64,000 nucleotides of DNA from Chrysopilus asiliformis. Its lineage: Eukaryota > Arthropoda > Insecta > Diptera > Rhagionidae. The translations under genes and the position numbers were made by a program. This document shows, piece after piece, positions 11,701 to 22,679 of the stretch. Where the stretch lies: positions 17,623,243-17,687,242 of the forward strand of contig OZ035961.1 in assembly GCA_964034945.1 (NCBI GenBank). The letters are read 5' to 3'. Position 1 is the first letter of the stretch; each line of letters starts with the position of its first letter. The notes beneath the pieces were generated by a model. It was not told the DNA's origin. It searched no databases and was given only the letters and a program-made list of their open reading frames with translations.

Positions 11701-13350
11701 TCTTTGTACATTTCTTCTCAACAGCACATTTCAGGCTACATAAATAAACTTTTCTTAATGAAAGTAAAACTTAAAACCACACAAACGGCAGTTTGCTAAT
11801 GCAAATTGCAACATTTTCTTTCGAGTTGTTGTGCTTTCTTTTCACTCCTTTTGATGGCTATACCCTTATTTCTGTTCTCATTTGCCAAGTTCTGGAATCG
11901 CTTACGAAAACAATCCTCGCAACCCCTTCAGGATGTTTTTCAAGGAATTCACAGTGTGTCTGTATGTGTGTCTAAACTGAAAATGTAGAGGATAGCGGTG
12001 TAACTTGCGAGGAGTCTCCTTAGACTCTCCTTCTGATCCTGTGAACCACACACAATTTACCATTTTCCTGTTTGTAAAAGAAGAATGTGCGGTTTGGAAG
12101 GAAAAAACGAAAAAAAAAATCTTAACAAGCAAGGCGGGTAAAAGGACGAAGGACGAACAAATGGCTGAGAATGTTTTCGAACGGAAGGAGTAAGTGTCGA
12201 AAAAAGGACGAAATAAGCTCATAACCATAAAGTGTTATGGCACCCATGAAACGGGAACAGAATAAGAAAAAAAGAGTTAAAAGTTTGCAAAGAATACACC
12301 ACTTCGTAGTGTACATTTTTGATATCAATTCATGGTGTATCTAACGTTAATTCGTACTTATCTATAGTTATTCCCAAAGAAATAGCGATAAGATTAAAAA
12401 ACGTAAACGTTCTCGAGGATCACAGAGTTTAGAACTTTATTGCGATTTGCATAGACCCCAATAGCATAGTATAGTAAGGGAGTACTCATTCTGGTAAAAC
12501 AATTTGAACACTTGGTAAAATCCTGGGCACTTCAAATGCTGCAAACGTGCCCGTTTTATGGTTAATTTAAAGGGAGGCCCACTAAAATCTTATGGTGGTT
12601 GGCAGAATGAAACTAAAAATCAACAATTTTCGGCCATTTCGCTTAACAATTGCACTCCATTCTGTTGGTTATTATTTCGAACACGATTTTCTATTATATA
12701 AAAGTAATTTGCAAACATCATACGCTAATGTGCATTTGTTTAAAACTGTAATTTACAAATCCCGATCGTGTGTAGTTGTTTATTGGAAAATTGTCTCGTT
12801 CTAGCCATTTATGTCCATATGATCTCATCTAATTTTATTTCCATTTTATTCTATAATGGAATTTTCATTAAGAATGCAAATTGCATCTAATTTTATGAAA
12901 TTACGCTAACGAAATGCATTAATTACGGATTCTATTTTTTCCCCTGAAATAGAGGAGTTTGTTTGGGTTAGTTTTTTTTTATTGAGTTTCCTGTGAATTT
13001 GCTGTAAGTTAGTGGATTTTTTCAATTTCAGCTACAAAATGTTTTCTATTCCCTCATACCAAGCTAAGGAAGTATACCTGAGATTTTTACGAACCAGTAA
13101 ATCGTTCTTAAAAATAAATTAAATATTGTATATGTTTTAAACTTGACGATTTTTGTATCATTTAAAAAAAATATTCATAAAAAGAAAAAAAAAATGAAAA
13201 AAACCTGCAAAGTTGGGTTTGATTTCAAAAAATCTTCAATAGGTAATCGGTAGAATCGCGTTCAGCCCACATCATGTGCCCACCCCAATGAATCTATCGC
13301 TAAACAAAAAGTTTGTAGTGTGCAGTGTATCTAAATGTCATATTAAGTCA
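8791..13350. other. Long non-coding AT-rich stretch
   Basis: About 4.5 kb without a recognisable gene. A short run of GCCT and ACCT units lies at 9829-9851. Open frames (for example 11902-12228 minus, 108 codons) have no motif and overlap each other. No transposon end was identified. This is plausible unique intronic or intergenic sequence. Confidence 0.5.
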
Positions 13351-13506
13351 ACTGAACTTGTTTTAGTGAAATAAGCAGTCACAGCTACTGCTTGGTACTA
13401 ACGATACCATCAGTAAAAACTGTTATAAACTGAACTTGTTTTAGTGAAATAAGCAGTCATAGCTACTGCTTGGTACTAACGATACCATCAGTAAAAACTG
13501 TTATAA
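13351..13506 (+). repeat. 78-bp tandem duplication of family D repeat
   Basis: Units 13351-13428 and 13429-13506 differ at one base only (CAGTCACAGC versus CAGTCATAGC). Each holds CTACTGCTTGGTACTAACG. Single, more diverged relatives occur at 24651-24712, 32745-32790 and 48601-48690, so the tandem copy is a local and recent event. Confidence 0.9.
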
Positions 13507-13524
13507 CGCTTTCGGAACGACATA

Positions 13525-13600
13525 AACTCCATACAAAAAATCGCGAAAAGGCGTGAAGGAAGAAGGGAGGGGGTTGAAATATCGTATTTAGTAGACAAGC
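13525..13600. repeat. Family C fragment
   Basis: CTCCATACAAAAAATCGCG followed by a GGAGGGGG run resembles the interior of family C copies near 39360-39410 and 48740-48790. No terminal GGGGCTGTCC was seen here, so this is a fragment. Confidence 0.35.
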
Positions 13601-13654
13601 CCCACAAAAGTTGTCAATTGCCGAATGAGTACAGGCAAATGCAGGGGGAGGGGG

Positions 13655-13928
13655 TACGAACGTTTTTTTTGCGAATATCTCAAAAACTGCATCTTATCAA
13701 AAAAAAGTGCAAGAACAAAAGTTATTTAGGATATGATTCTACATAAAACTCCCATACATCGAAATCCGATTGGAATAAATTTTAAAAAATATTATTGAAA
13801 AGTTTGACTTCAAAGTGGAATTTTGATACAACTGTTCGCCGGTTACTTAAACTTTGAACAATGCAATATCACCATACGGGTTTTATATTGGCAATTATAG
13901 CTTTTATTATGTTTTTTGGTGTAAAATT
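13655..13928 (+). repeat. Family A copy, 3' half
   Basis: Runs from GTACGAACG and GCGAATATCTCAAAAACTG through GATTCTACATAAAACTCCC and TTGACTTCAAAGTGG to TCACCATACGGGTTTT and AATTATAGCTTTTATT. It matches the complement of 47802-48060. The 5' half with the array is absent. Confidence 0.7.
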
Positions 13929-13944
13929 GACGATTTTTTTTTAT

Positions 13945-14037
13945 CATTTCATTGTTATTCATTTTTAAAATAAACTATTTTAATTGTATTGCCGTTTTCC
14001 GCTACTAAATAATAAAATTGACTATTTTTTTTCCTCT
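13945..14037. repeat. Relative of the MITE at 1290-1670
   Basis: Shares ATTTTAATTGTATT, then a CCG-containing block, and ends AATTGACTATTTTTTTTCC followed by TCTCAGTC. This matches the right end of the interrupted MITE at 1290-1670. The left end was not defined. Confidence 0.4.
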
Positions 14038-14039
14038 CA

Positions 14040-15960
14040 GTCTACATCTAATACTTTTCCACAATCAATTTCACAATCAAATTTAAATAAAATAATTTCA
14101 CAATCAGTTACAATTCCGTGAATAAATCGCTATGACTAACTGCACTGAAAATAAAATAGGGAAAAATGAAAATTAATAAAATTTAACAATTTGTACACTG
14201 GATGAATATTAAAAGCTTACAAAGTGGTACCCAGTCAGCCAAAAGCCTTCACCTCACCTCATACAAAATTAACATACAAAATATGTGATGCGGTTTTTTA
14301 CGTTAAAAAAATGAGCGAACCCAATTCATAATTATTGGCTTATAATAATTTTTATATTCAGATTTTCGTGTTGTTTTTATTTTTTGGGATAAAACGTATT
14401 TCATAAAGGAATTTTTTTTCCACTGAATGTTGGTTGAATTAAAAACAAAACTGACATTTTTTTTAACTAGTTGAATTTATAAAATAGTCTTTAATCCGAG
14501 TAAATAAATTTCTCGATTTTTTTTTTTAGTATTTTAAATTTCTGTAAGTTGACGCGACAGACCTTCCCCAACCATATTCGAAACAATAACCATAAGAGTT
14601 GAAGGTTATGTTTACATATCGTAAATGAGACACATATGAAAAAATATGGGCACGGCTCTCACAACTTGACTCAAACCGATTGGACGACATGAGTTGAGTT
14701 AATTTCACTGCTCCAACTCGTAGATTTTTCAATTTAAATTATACCAAAAAATTGTGTCATAATCCACCAAATATGGTATGCATCACCCAAAGTCGTGACA
14801 TTGCGCTTTGGTAATAAAATTCTTTTAATAATTCTTAGTAGATGCCCATCAAAATTGTCTCCAAAAACCTATTGGAAAGGTTTAGTTTATGAGCATAGTT
14901 CGATCAAGAAATCATTGTACGACATGACAATTAACACAATTCGAAGTTGAAGGTTTTGCGTTTTTGTTATCAAACGAACATTATTTAAATTTACACATAA
15001 ATGTTTACTAATTTCCGGCGTACTAAAAACACTGCAAAACAAAAACACATCAAAAAAACGTTTGGGAAATCTTAGTGGAAAAAAATCCACCTTTAAATTC
15101 AAATAAATAAAATGTTTACTAATTGAATTCTTGTGTCTTTTTCGAGTAAATTTCATTCGAAATATTTTCCTATTACTTATTTGTTGAAGTGTTTTTGTTC
15201 AGAAATTCACTTCCATTCCGTATCATTCACACATTGCCCCTATATGTATGTCCGATCGCACGTTTTTGCCGATTAAAGTCAATCGTAGACCAGCAGATTT
15301 GGCGATTAGAAGATTCGCATTGTGTTAATTTCGATGTGGAAATTCACTTCAGGTCAATCAAATCAATGTTGGATTGGAAACGTACAAAGAGTCGTCGGTT
15401 AACTATTAGACGTGGCGGTTAGAGGGGATCAATCTAAATCTAGCAGAATGGAATGAGTGAAAGATTGAGGCGAGTGAAGTAATCAACCTAATTCAATTTT
15501 CATGTTTCCATGTAAATAAAACACGATCGAGAAAATGCGAATCCAAAAATACAGAAAACAAAAATATTTTTTTTGTTCTTTTTTCGGATTTCCAAAATTA
15601 AGGCAATAGCTAGATTTTCATGATTTAAGAAAAGTGGGTGAATTGCTGACGACAATTAATGTGTTTACAGTCTTTTTGTGGAAATACAAATCTTTCAAGG
15701 ACTTTAAACATTGCGTTTCTAACTATTTTTGCTACGTAAGAAGTGTTTGCTATCAAAAGGATTTAAAAAAAAATCTTGCATGATATTACCTAATTATCTA
15801 TGATTTCCACAGAAAACAACAAAAATTGCGACGCAGGGAACACTTAAAAATATATTCTACGCGGAAAGAAATAATTTTTGATGCCAGCATCATAATATAA
15901 TTAGTGTAAACATGTTTTGTTTAAGACAAATATTTGAATATTGTAAAAATTCGTTCTCCG
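14040..15960. other. Non-coding AT-rich stretch
   Basis: No gene, RNA or transposon end recognised. Small frames on both strands show no motifs. The part from 15180 to 15520 is a little less AT-rich but carries no identifiable exon. Confidence 0.5.
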
Positions 15961-16002
15961 CCAATATAATTATGTTTAAAGAAATAAACATAATTATATT
16001 GG
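15961..16002. repeat. Perfect hairpin, 18-bp arms
   Basis: CCAATATAATTATGTTTA (15961-15978) and its exact complement (15985-16002) are separated by AAGAAA. It lies 16 bases beyond the GA tail of the second LINE fragment, so it may belong to the insertion target or to a separate fold-back element. Confidence 0.85.
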
Positions 16003-16016
16003 TCGTGAAGAAATTT

Positions 16017-16018
<2 letters not shown>

Positions 16019-16074
<56 letters not shown>
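16019..16074. repeat. (TC)28 microsatellite
   Basis: A pure 56-base TC tract, which is GA on the strand of the retrotransposon tail. It sits exactly where the first copy has a shorter GA-rich tail, so it probably expanded from the element's own 3' tail. It also produces a spurious Arg-Glu or Ser-Leu repeat frame. Confidence 0.95.
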
Positions 16075-16076
<2 letters not shown>

Positions 16077-16159
16077 CACTGCAAACGGTTTCCGGTCTTG
16101 GCCTCCCGCAATGTCTCTCGGCAGAGGTCCTGGTCACGCGCCGATGCCCTCCAGTTTTG
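16019..16159 (-). pseudogene. Second non-LTR retrotransposon tail, 5' truncated
   Basis: On the minus strand 16159-16075 encodes QNWRASARDQDLCRETLREA followed by KTGNRLQC, aligned with QNWRTSARDRDLWREALRQ of the copy at 7.8-8.1 kb. Similarity begins abruptly at CAAAACTGG, a strong 5' truncation. The stop codon of the first copy (TAG) is CAG here. The 3' tail is a long pure GA tract on this strand. It is a dead fragment and encodes no functional domain. Confidence 0.75.
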
Positions 16160-16469
16160 TGTGGGGCCAACAAAATTTTGGGTGTAACAAGAACTTTATA
16201 TGTATCTCAAACAGAATATGTTTGCACTAATTATAGTATGATGCGTAAACTCAAAAAAATCTTTTATAATTTGTGCCGCAAGTGAAAATGTTTGGATGCC
16301 GAGGTCAAATTAAATTGAAAGCCTAACAGTTGCTGAAGAAAAATAATTCCGTATTTTGTCCATTTTAACAAAAAAAAAATTAATTTCACTTAGAACTGTG
16401 CAATTTCCAGCAACTGTGCAGCTCTTGATTTGAATCATTCCGCCTTATTGTTCAGATTCATCTCTTCTT

Positions 16470-16540
16470 CCTCATTTCCTCCCCCTCCCCCCTCGCCCTC
16501 CCCCCGCCGACCACCACCTCCCCCCTCCTCCACCTCTTGA
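16470..16540. repeat. Polypyrimidine, C-rich tract
   Basis: A run dominated by C and T (TCCTCCCCCTCCCCC, then CACCTCCCCCCTCCTCC) interrupted by one GCCGACCACCA segment. Simple sequence, without sign of coding. Confidence 0.6.
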
Positions 16541-16892
16541 TTTTACTCATCTTAACCCGAATTGACGCAAAATAAATATGGTGATAGTACTTATGGGTGA
16601 ATTTACAAGTGTGAAATTCACGACGCGGAAATGTTGATCATGTTAAAAACTTACTGGTTTGAATTAAGGGTGCAACAAAACGTACGCTCTTTCGCTCGTT
16701 TAAGGTTTTTGGTGTGAAGGGGAGTTCCAAGTAATGCGTCAAAATTCGGGTAAAATTACATCTCACATGAAAAACATCGCTTAGAAATACTTTTTCTTTC
16801 AATATAATTCACATATCAAAGAACTGTGGACAGTTAAGTAAATGTTATCGAATATGTGTACTTTATAGGGAAGACCTAAGCTTACCAAGGAA

Positions 16893-16985
16893 TAAATTGT
16901 CCTTAAAATACGTCACAATGATTTCGGACCCACCTCTTCCTACCTCTCCTCCATCCCGTAACGCTTTTTCAAGATTTTTTGCATT
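16893..16985 (+). repeat. Family C copy, left part
   Basis: AAATTGTCCTTAAAATACG followed by TCAC, a CCTCC-rich segment, and GCTTTTTCAAGATTTTTTG. This resembles the copy at 39312-39440. The right end is not recognisable. Confidence 0.45.
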
Positions 16986-16989
16986 ACAT

Positions 16990-18613
16990 TTAGTGGCCCT
17001 AACAAAATTATATTTTTAATGAGTCAGTTACTTCCTACTGTCGGCTAATTACTCTCATATCGCCATCACTTTGCCGCGGGCTTTTTTCTCCTAAATGTGT
17101 GACACATTTTATGTAATAAACTCCAACAAAAATGTCAAAAATCCAAAAAAAAGCTCACATGACGAAATTTTCCAGTCCACAATTTTCTGATAAAGTTCAA
17201 ATTTATTGCATCCCGTAATAACTATAAATTTCAAATGAAAACCTGATTACCATTTATATTCATATTTAATAAATTCTCGGTATCAAAAACTTATAAAAAC
17301 TTGTTTAGCAAAACAATTGAATGAAGAATTTTCCACCCAACCAACCAGAACGTGAATTTATCTAGAACCATTTTATCTAAAGTAATTAAATTTCAACCAC
17401 CAGAAGTGTGTTTTTTTCTTCTTTGAGTCACTTCCCTTTCAATTTCCATTTCTTTATCTCCTCTTTGAATATTCACACCTCCAGCTATTAGAAGGCAACA
17501 AAAAAAAAACTAGCAAAATCGCATATCTTAAAAAAACCTTGGAAACTAACAAATTTTATGATCCTACAAACATTAGCATTGTGTACATGATGAAATGGTT
17601 CGCGTCTATCTTCCGTTTCGAAAACAACAAATTGCTCGTTAAATTCGGCTGAATTCCTCCTATCACCTTGCCAAGAAACCATTCAGGTGAGGTGAACACC
17701 GAACAGCTCTGATATCAGTAGTTATAACGAACCCCTCTCACTAAATGCTTGGTTGATCGTCTTAACTTCTTCATGAAAACTGAAAATAGACCCGCATCAG
17801 CTGACACGGAAACCTAAAACATATTTTGACATAAGCGCGTACATTTAAGACCACCAGTACACCTCCGCATTTCGGTGGCACCCCGAAATGATTATGCCAT
17901 CATGGTCGGTTTACTTCCGAAAACTCGTCTCAGATGTCAGAAAAGTGAGGCACTTAGATATGTTATTGTCTTTCAGTGGGCTCCCCATCCCCAGTACAAA
18001 ATATGTATGTAGAAATAGCGCATAGACCGACCCGGTTCCAGGGGTCTTCAAAATAGGGGCTGCGAGGGGTGAAATTCGTATGCCAGTCACATGGCAACAA
18101 GCGGTTAACTCCGTAAACCCCAAAAACTACTTGTAGTGACAGCGGACCAAACTAATTGACGCCACTTGAGTGAACAAGCGTATTGCGCATTGGACTAGCT
18201 AATAGAATTATAGCTACTAGCACATAACTATAGTATTACTGGAGGAATACCCAATCTAATAGTAAATAGTAGAATCGATGATGGTGGTCTATTGTTGTTG
18301 GGCCGAAAAGTCAAGTCTAATAGTGTTAAAAAATTAAGAGTGGAATCCATCAAGCATAACCGAATAATTACCGCGGCGCAACAAACATCGCAATCTCCAT
18401 GTCCTTGAATTAATTAATTACCAGCTCAATCGTATTTGTAATAATCATCGTGGTCTCTATGCGAATGAATTGTTTCTACATTATTTTAATTTCAAAAAGG
18501 TGATATCTAATCATATGCGGCTATGCGGCACATTAATTGAACTTCATGCGCAGAGACCTTAGAAGAGATCTGAGAGGGGCCGGAGTGTTTGACGTGGCTG
18601 ATTTAGAGATGTA
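16990..18613. other. Non-coding stretch
   Basis: No gene recognised. A short hairpin lies at 17869-17890 (CATTTCGG with CCGAAATG). Two short minus-strand frames (17488-17682, 17911-18123) show no motif. No repeat ends were found. Confidence 0.5.
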
Positions 18614-19397
18614 CACTCTAGAAAATTTTATTGTAATTTTACCCCTATTATCGTAGGAAACCATTTTCCTACGATAATAGGGGTAAAATTACACCGAGTC
18701 GTAATGGCTTAAAAGCTATGCATTTTTACTCATTTTGTGGCGTACAAAAGCCACTTTTACGGGGGAACTTTAAACTAAATAAGAAGTAAAAGTACAATAC
18801 TGGTGTAATTTTACGACATGGACGTTTAAAATTACCACATTTTTGTTGTAATTTTCCTCCTATTTGGTAGCAAAACCGCGTCTTAAAGGTGTAATTTTAC
18901 GACATTTTTTGATTAAAATTACACCGAAAATGGTATTAGAATTTCTCGGCTTATACGGTCTGCAAAAACAAAAATATTATATTATTTGTGCGGATGTTTT
19001 CACATCCAAATTTCCCGGGCATTTCTGCCATGTGGCAGGCGCCACACAGGATTTTGGTAGAGTAAAACTCGATTCGAGTATTTATACTTCGATGCCACAA
19101 ACCTTATGCGAATTATAAGGTTAAGGTTAAATTGTCCGTACAATAATGCAAAAATACCCTGCGAGCATGTTTTTACACCAAAATGAGAGTAAAAATACGA
19201 ATATTGGTCGAAATTTTACGCAAGGTTTAAAATTACCCTATTTCTAGTGTAAGATTAATGTTTTTTGGGTGAGTTTACAACTTAAATGGTGTGCGAGCTA
19301 AATTCTGATTTTTTTTCGAAATTTTACGACGTTTTTGCAAATTTATCCCGTTTTTACCCCATTTTTCGGTTTAAATTCAAATTCATTTTCTACAGTG
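18614..19397. mobile_element. TA-flanked MITE with repeated GTAATTTTAC motifs
   Basis: The left end CACTCTAGAAAAT and the complement of the right end, CACTGTAGAAAAT, form a 13-bp inverted repeat with one mismatch. TA flanks both sides (18612-18613 and 19398-19399), as expected for the Tc1/mariner superfamily. The interior has many copies of GTAATTTTAC and GTAAAATTAC in both orientations, including a perfect 28-bp hairpin near the left end. The 84-codon frame at 18864-19118 lies inside and has no transposase motif. This is a non-autonomous element of 784 bp. Confidence 0.7.
18633..18692. repeat. Perfect hairpin, 28-bp arms, 4-base loop
   Basis: 18633-18660 and 18665-18692 are exact reverse complements (core CCCCTATTATCGTAGG). 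It lies just inside the left end of the TA-flanked MITE. Perfect arms of this length imply recent formation or gene-conversion-like maintenance. Confidence 0.95.
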
Positions 19398-19567
19398 TAG
19401 AGAACACAAATTTTTAATGAAATTTAGGTCGATCTTGTACACGTTTATTCAAATTGCATAAAAAAAAAACAAATAAAAAAAATTATTACAAAATTTTAAT
19501 TAAATCAAAATCACATCCTATTTTGTAATCCACTGTATACAGAAATTTTTGAATGCTGTGGATTGAA

Positions 19568-19604
19568 TATTAATGCTTTTTGTTTCTTTTCTTTTCAGGT
19601 AAGT
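19568..19604 (+). other. Candidate recursive splice site (ratchet point)
   Basis: A 3' splice signal is fused directly to a 5' splice signal. TATTAAT (19568-19574) resembles a branch point. A pyrimidine tract (TTTTTGTTTCTTTTC) leads to CAG at 19596-19598. GTAAGT follows immediately at 19599-19604 and matches U1 perfectly. The putative branch A (19573) is 25 nt before the AG. Long fly introns are known to be removed stepwise at such zero-length exons. The empty, repeat-filled surroundings fit a long + strand intron. That a host gene exists is inference, since no flanking exon is visible. Confidence 0.5.
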
Positions 19605-20191
19605 TCCAGTTGTAAGAATTTTTATACAAAAATTTTCGTTTGGTCTGCAAAGGTAGGATCTATTTGGTTTGATTTTCTGAAAGCGAAAAATAGTTTTTAT
19701 TGAAACGTAGTTATAGAAAATATTGTATTCATGAAAAATTTCGACCTATTAATTTTGCATGAGAAACAAGCACTCCAGAGTAGATTTGAGCCATTACTTC
19801 AAAAATGTTTTTAGTTCTCGGCCTTCGGTTTTACGCCCAAAACCACCTACGTTTTGGTAAAAACTCGCTTCAGCGATCTATTAAACAGAAGGTGAAGGGT
19901 TACAGGGGAAAGAGTCGGTAGATTTGAGCTGACTGGGATTTTTTTTTAAGGACGCGTATTGTGTTTAATAAGGAAAATTCGACCGCAATACTATGAAGGA
20001 TCTAGGATTTAACAGGGCAGGGGGTTGACTGACAGAGGCGGGAAAATTTTCCTAAATTACGCATGGTTTTGTCTGCGAAATCCTTGATCCAATACAGTAA
20101 CTCTCAGCCTAGTCGATAGAACGGTTCAAAAGTTATCAGGGGAGGGGCATTGAATGAAAACGGGGAGGTCAATACGACGAAACGTTTACTA
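19605..20191. other. Non-coding stretch
   Basis: No gene or repeat recognised between the ratchet candidate and the next MITE. Composition is ordinary AT-rich. Confidence 0.5.
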
Positions 20192-20194
20192 TAA

Positions 20195-20655
20195 TGCCCT
20201 AAACACATGTGCAGATTTTCTGCATGCAGAGCTGCATGCATACCTGCAGCTAAGACACATGTGCAAATTTTTTTGACATTTAATCGCATCGGCTGCTGTC
20301 AACAATGGAAGAAGAATTGGTCAATTTTTATATTGGAAATGGATGGATCACCTCATGTTCCTGAAAGACATAGATAACGTCAATACAAAGTATTGAATAT
20401 TTTCTACTGGACTTTCCTTTTCTTTCATTTTCCACTGTGTACGAATTTAGTCCATAGTCTCTTTGCTAACAGTCGATTTTGCCAAACACCAAAAAAGAAT
20501 CCTCGGTTGGCATCACTAATTCTGCGCAAAGAAAGTTGAATTTGAGACAGCATGCAGCTCTGCGCTGCATGCAGAATTTACATGTGTTCCACTTCATATA
20601 AACGAGTGTATTTAAATTCCGCTGCATGCAGAATTCTGCACATGTGTTTAGGGCA
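20195..20655. mobile_element. MITE with TGCCCTAAACACATGTGC ends and TAA duplication
   Basis: Left end TGCCCTAAACACATGTGCAG (20195-20214) and the complement of the right end are identical over more than 20 bases. Both continue with TTCTGCATGCAG after a small difference. TAA flanks both sides (20192-20194 and 20656-20658), fitting the TWA preference of PIF/Harbinger elements. The subterminal regions hold several more CTGCATGCAG palindromes. No transposase is present. Length is 461 bp. Confidence 0.75.
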
Positions 20656-20659
20656 TAAG

Positions 20660-21982
20660 CCGGACTCTCACGGGACTAGGATTTTTTTTAAATTGTTGTC
20701 AAGTCTAAAAAAAAAGTTTTTTTTTTTTTGATGAATTTATACCACCTTTCTAACCACCCGATCTACCAGATTTGGCCTCTTGTAACTTCTGCATATTTCG
20801 AAACCGGGCGTCAAATAAAAGGCTGTTTGTTTTTCCCGCGAAAAATCGTCACGAGATGGTTCGAAACGGTGAAAGTTTTTCAATATTTTTTACAGACAGT
20901 TCCTTACGTTAAAATCTACGTTCAACTTTTTTTCAAGTTTTATTTTTGGGCTGTAAAACCTTTAAGAAATCGCTGGTTTCCAACACTTTTTAAAACAATT
21001 TCCTTTTTCCATAGAAATAGAAATCCAGAAAATTGCATGTAAAAAACCTATTTAAATTTCAGTTCTTTTTTTTTCTTACAAAGTTCAGAATTTGTAAATA
21101 AACGCAAAGTTTTTATGAATCACCAGAGTTGAATGTTTTTGTGGAAAAGTTTTAAATTTTATCACGAAGTCATTAAATATAATAATCTGCTTGCCGGTTT
21201 AATTTTAGAAACACAAACTTTTTTTTAATTCGATTTAAATCCAAACAAAAAGATAATTACGGGTATGAAAGTTCAAAATTTCTATCCACGATAAATTACA
21301 ACAAATTGTTTTTACTATTTACTATATAACTTATTAATGTTTTTGCTTATCTTTTTTTAATATCTATGATAACTTCATTGCAGAAATTCATGCAGAATTC
21401 AGGCAAAAAAAACCCCTTTGGACATAATTTTTCTTGCCCTTCTTGCCCCTTGAAGCGGTTGAAAATTGAATTTGGTTATCAAATTGTAAGTCTACGGATT
21501 TTGTTATAAACGTGAAGCAAACATTAGTCATTTTACACTTGATGCATTTCCGATCGAGATTACTGTTCTGCAACATTGAGATTTTTATGTGTATTTATGT
21601 TTTTCTTTCTTATTCCAGCTTAAACATGTTCGGTTTAAATTTCCTAGAGTTCAAGCACGACGATAAGAATCGGCTTGGCACGAACTAATTGCTGTAGAGA
21701 TTATTAAATCAGATTATGTCATTTATAAAATGTGAAAAAGCGGTTTAACTCTGCGGTATTTACTTCGGTGCAAAGAAATAAAATATTAGACGTAATTTAT
21801 CTTCTCGGATTATGCGAAGGAAAGTGAAAATTCTACGTTAAACATTTCAATTAGCGGTGCCAATGGCGGAGTTGTGTTGAATTTTTAGTTGTAAAGATTA
21901 ATGAACGTTGGAAGGCATGAAAATTTTCGCCGGTATAGCCGGTTTGTCGTTATAACCGATAGGAAAATATCTTTTGTCCCTT
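20660..21982. other. Non-coding AT-rich stretch
   Basis: A 104-codon frame (20728-21042) has no recognisable motif and no supporting context. Nothing else was identified. Confidence 0.5.
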
Positions 21983-21985
21983 TTA

Positions 21986-22119
21986 AGCCCAGTTCAGACT
22001 ATCGATTGCGATTACAATTGAGCTTCTTCGACTAATGAGATCAAAGCTTTCATGTCCCTATCGTTGAAAGCTTTGATTTCATTGGTCAGAAAGCTTCAAT
22101 CGTTAGTCTGAATTGGGCT
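21986..22119. mobile_element. Near-palindromic PIF/Harbinger-like MITE, copy 1
   Basis: Nearly the whole 134 bp folds back. The left arm AGCCCAGTTCAGACTA...GATCAAAGCTTTC pairs with GAAAGCTTTGAT...GTCTGAATTGGGCT. TTA flanks both sides (21983-21985 and 22120-22122). Copy 2 at 45334-45479 is flanked by TAA. TTA and TAA together match the TWA target of PIF/Harbinger. No coding sequence. Confidence 0.8.
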
Positions 22120-22122
22120 TTA

Positions 22123-22679
22123 TGCGTTTGAGGGAATTTTGTTTTAAGTTTTGAGGGGATCTTCTTGTCACTACTTCCCGTGAAGTTATTAGGCTTGCTG
22201 AAATTGAATTTTTATATGACTTTGTAAGGTTTTGAACCCATCAACAGCAGTGGTCGCTGCAATAGTTCATTCAGCGGTCTTTATTCGAAAATCTAATAAA
22301 TATAAATATCTAATAGAGACATGCCTTATTCGAAAACCTAATAAAGATATGCTACCGCATGCAATGAAATCTTACAATTTCTATGCTTGAGTTCATCCCT
22401 GTGGTGTCTGTTTAGAGAGATTTCCACGCTGTCCTTTTAGAAAGATTTCCCATAAGAGAGGCGAACCGGTTTTTTGAAGAGAGCCAACAGCCACTGGACC
22501 TTTAAAATTATGACGAGCCAAAACCAAACCCAAGACCAAATATTTGACACTTTAGGAACCAAAATCAAAAACTAGAAATACTATTCGCCCTTGAATTAAA
22601 ACCTAACCATACTCAGCAAACTTTTGGTTTTGCATCTCTGCTTCCGATTCAGAAAACCCTCGATGTTCGAGTCGGTAAT
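22123..22679. other. Non-coding stretch
   Basis: A short phrase with CGAAAATCTAATAAA is repeated once in altered form (about 22287-22345). No gene or larger repeat was recognised. Confidence 0.5.

Noticed and set aside
15890..16285. Arg-Glu and Ser-Leu repeat proteins
   Set aside because: They are translations of the (TC)28 microsatellite and the retrotransposon tail.
17640..17700. CAG/GTGAGG at 17685 as a ratchet point
   Set aside because: The preceding 15 bases are not pyrimidine-rich and the donor is weaker.
20728..21042. 104-codon frame as a small gene
   Set aside because: No motif, no start context and no conservation evidence. It lies in plain AT-rich DNA.
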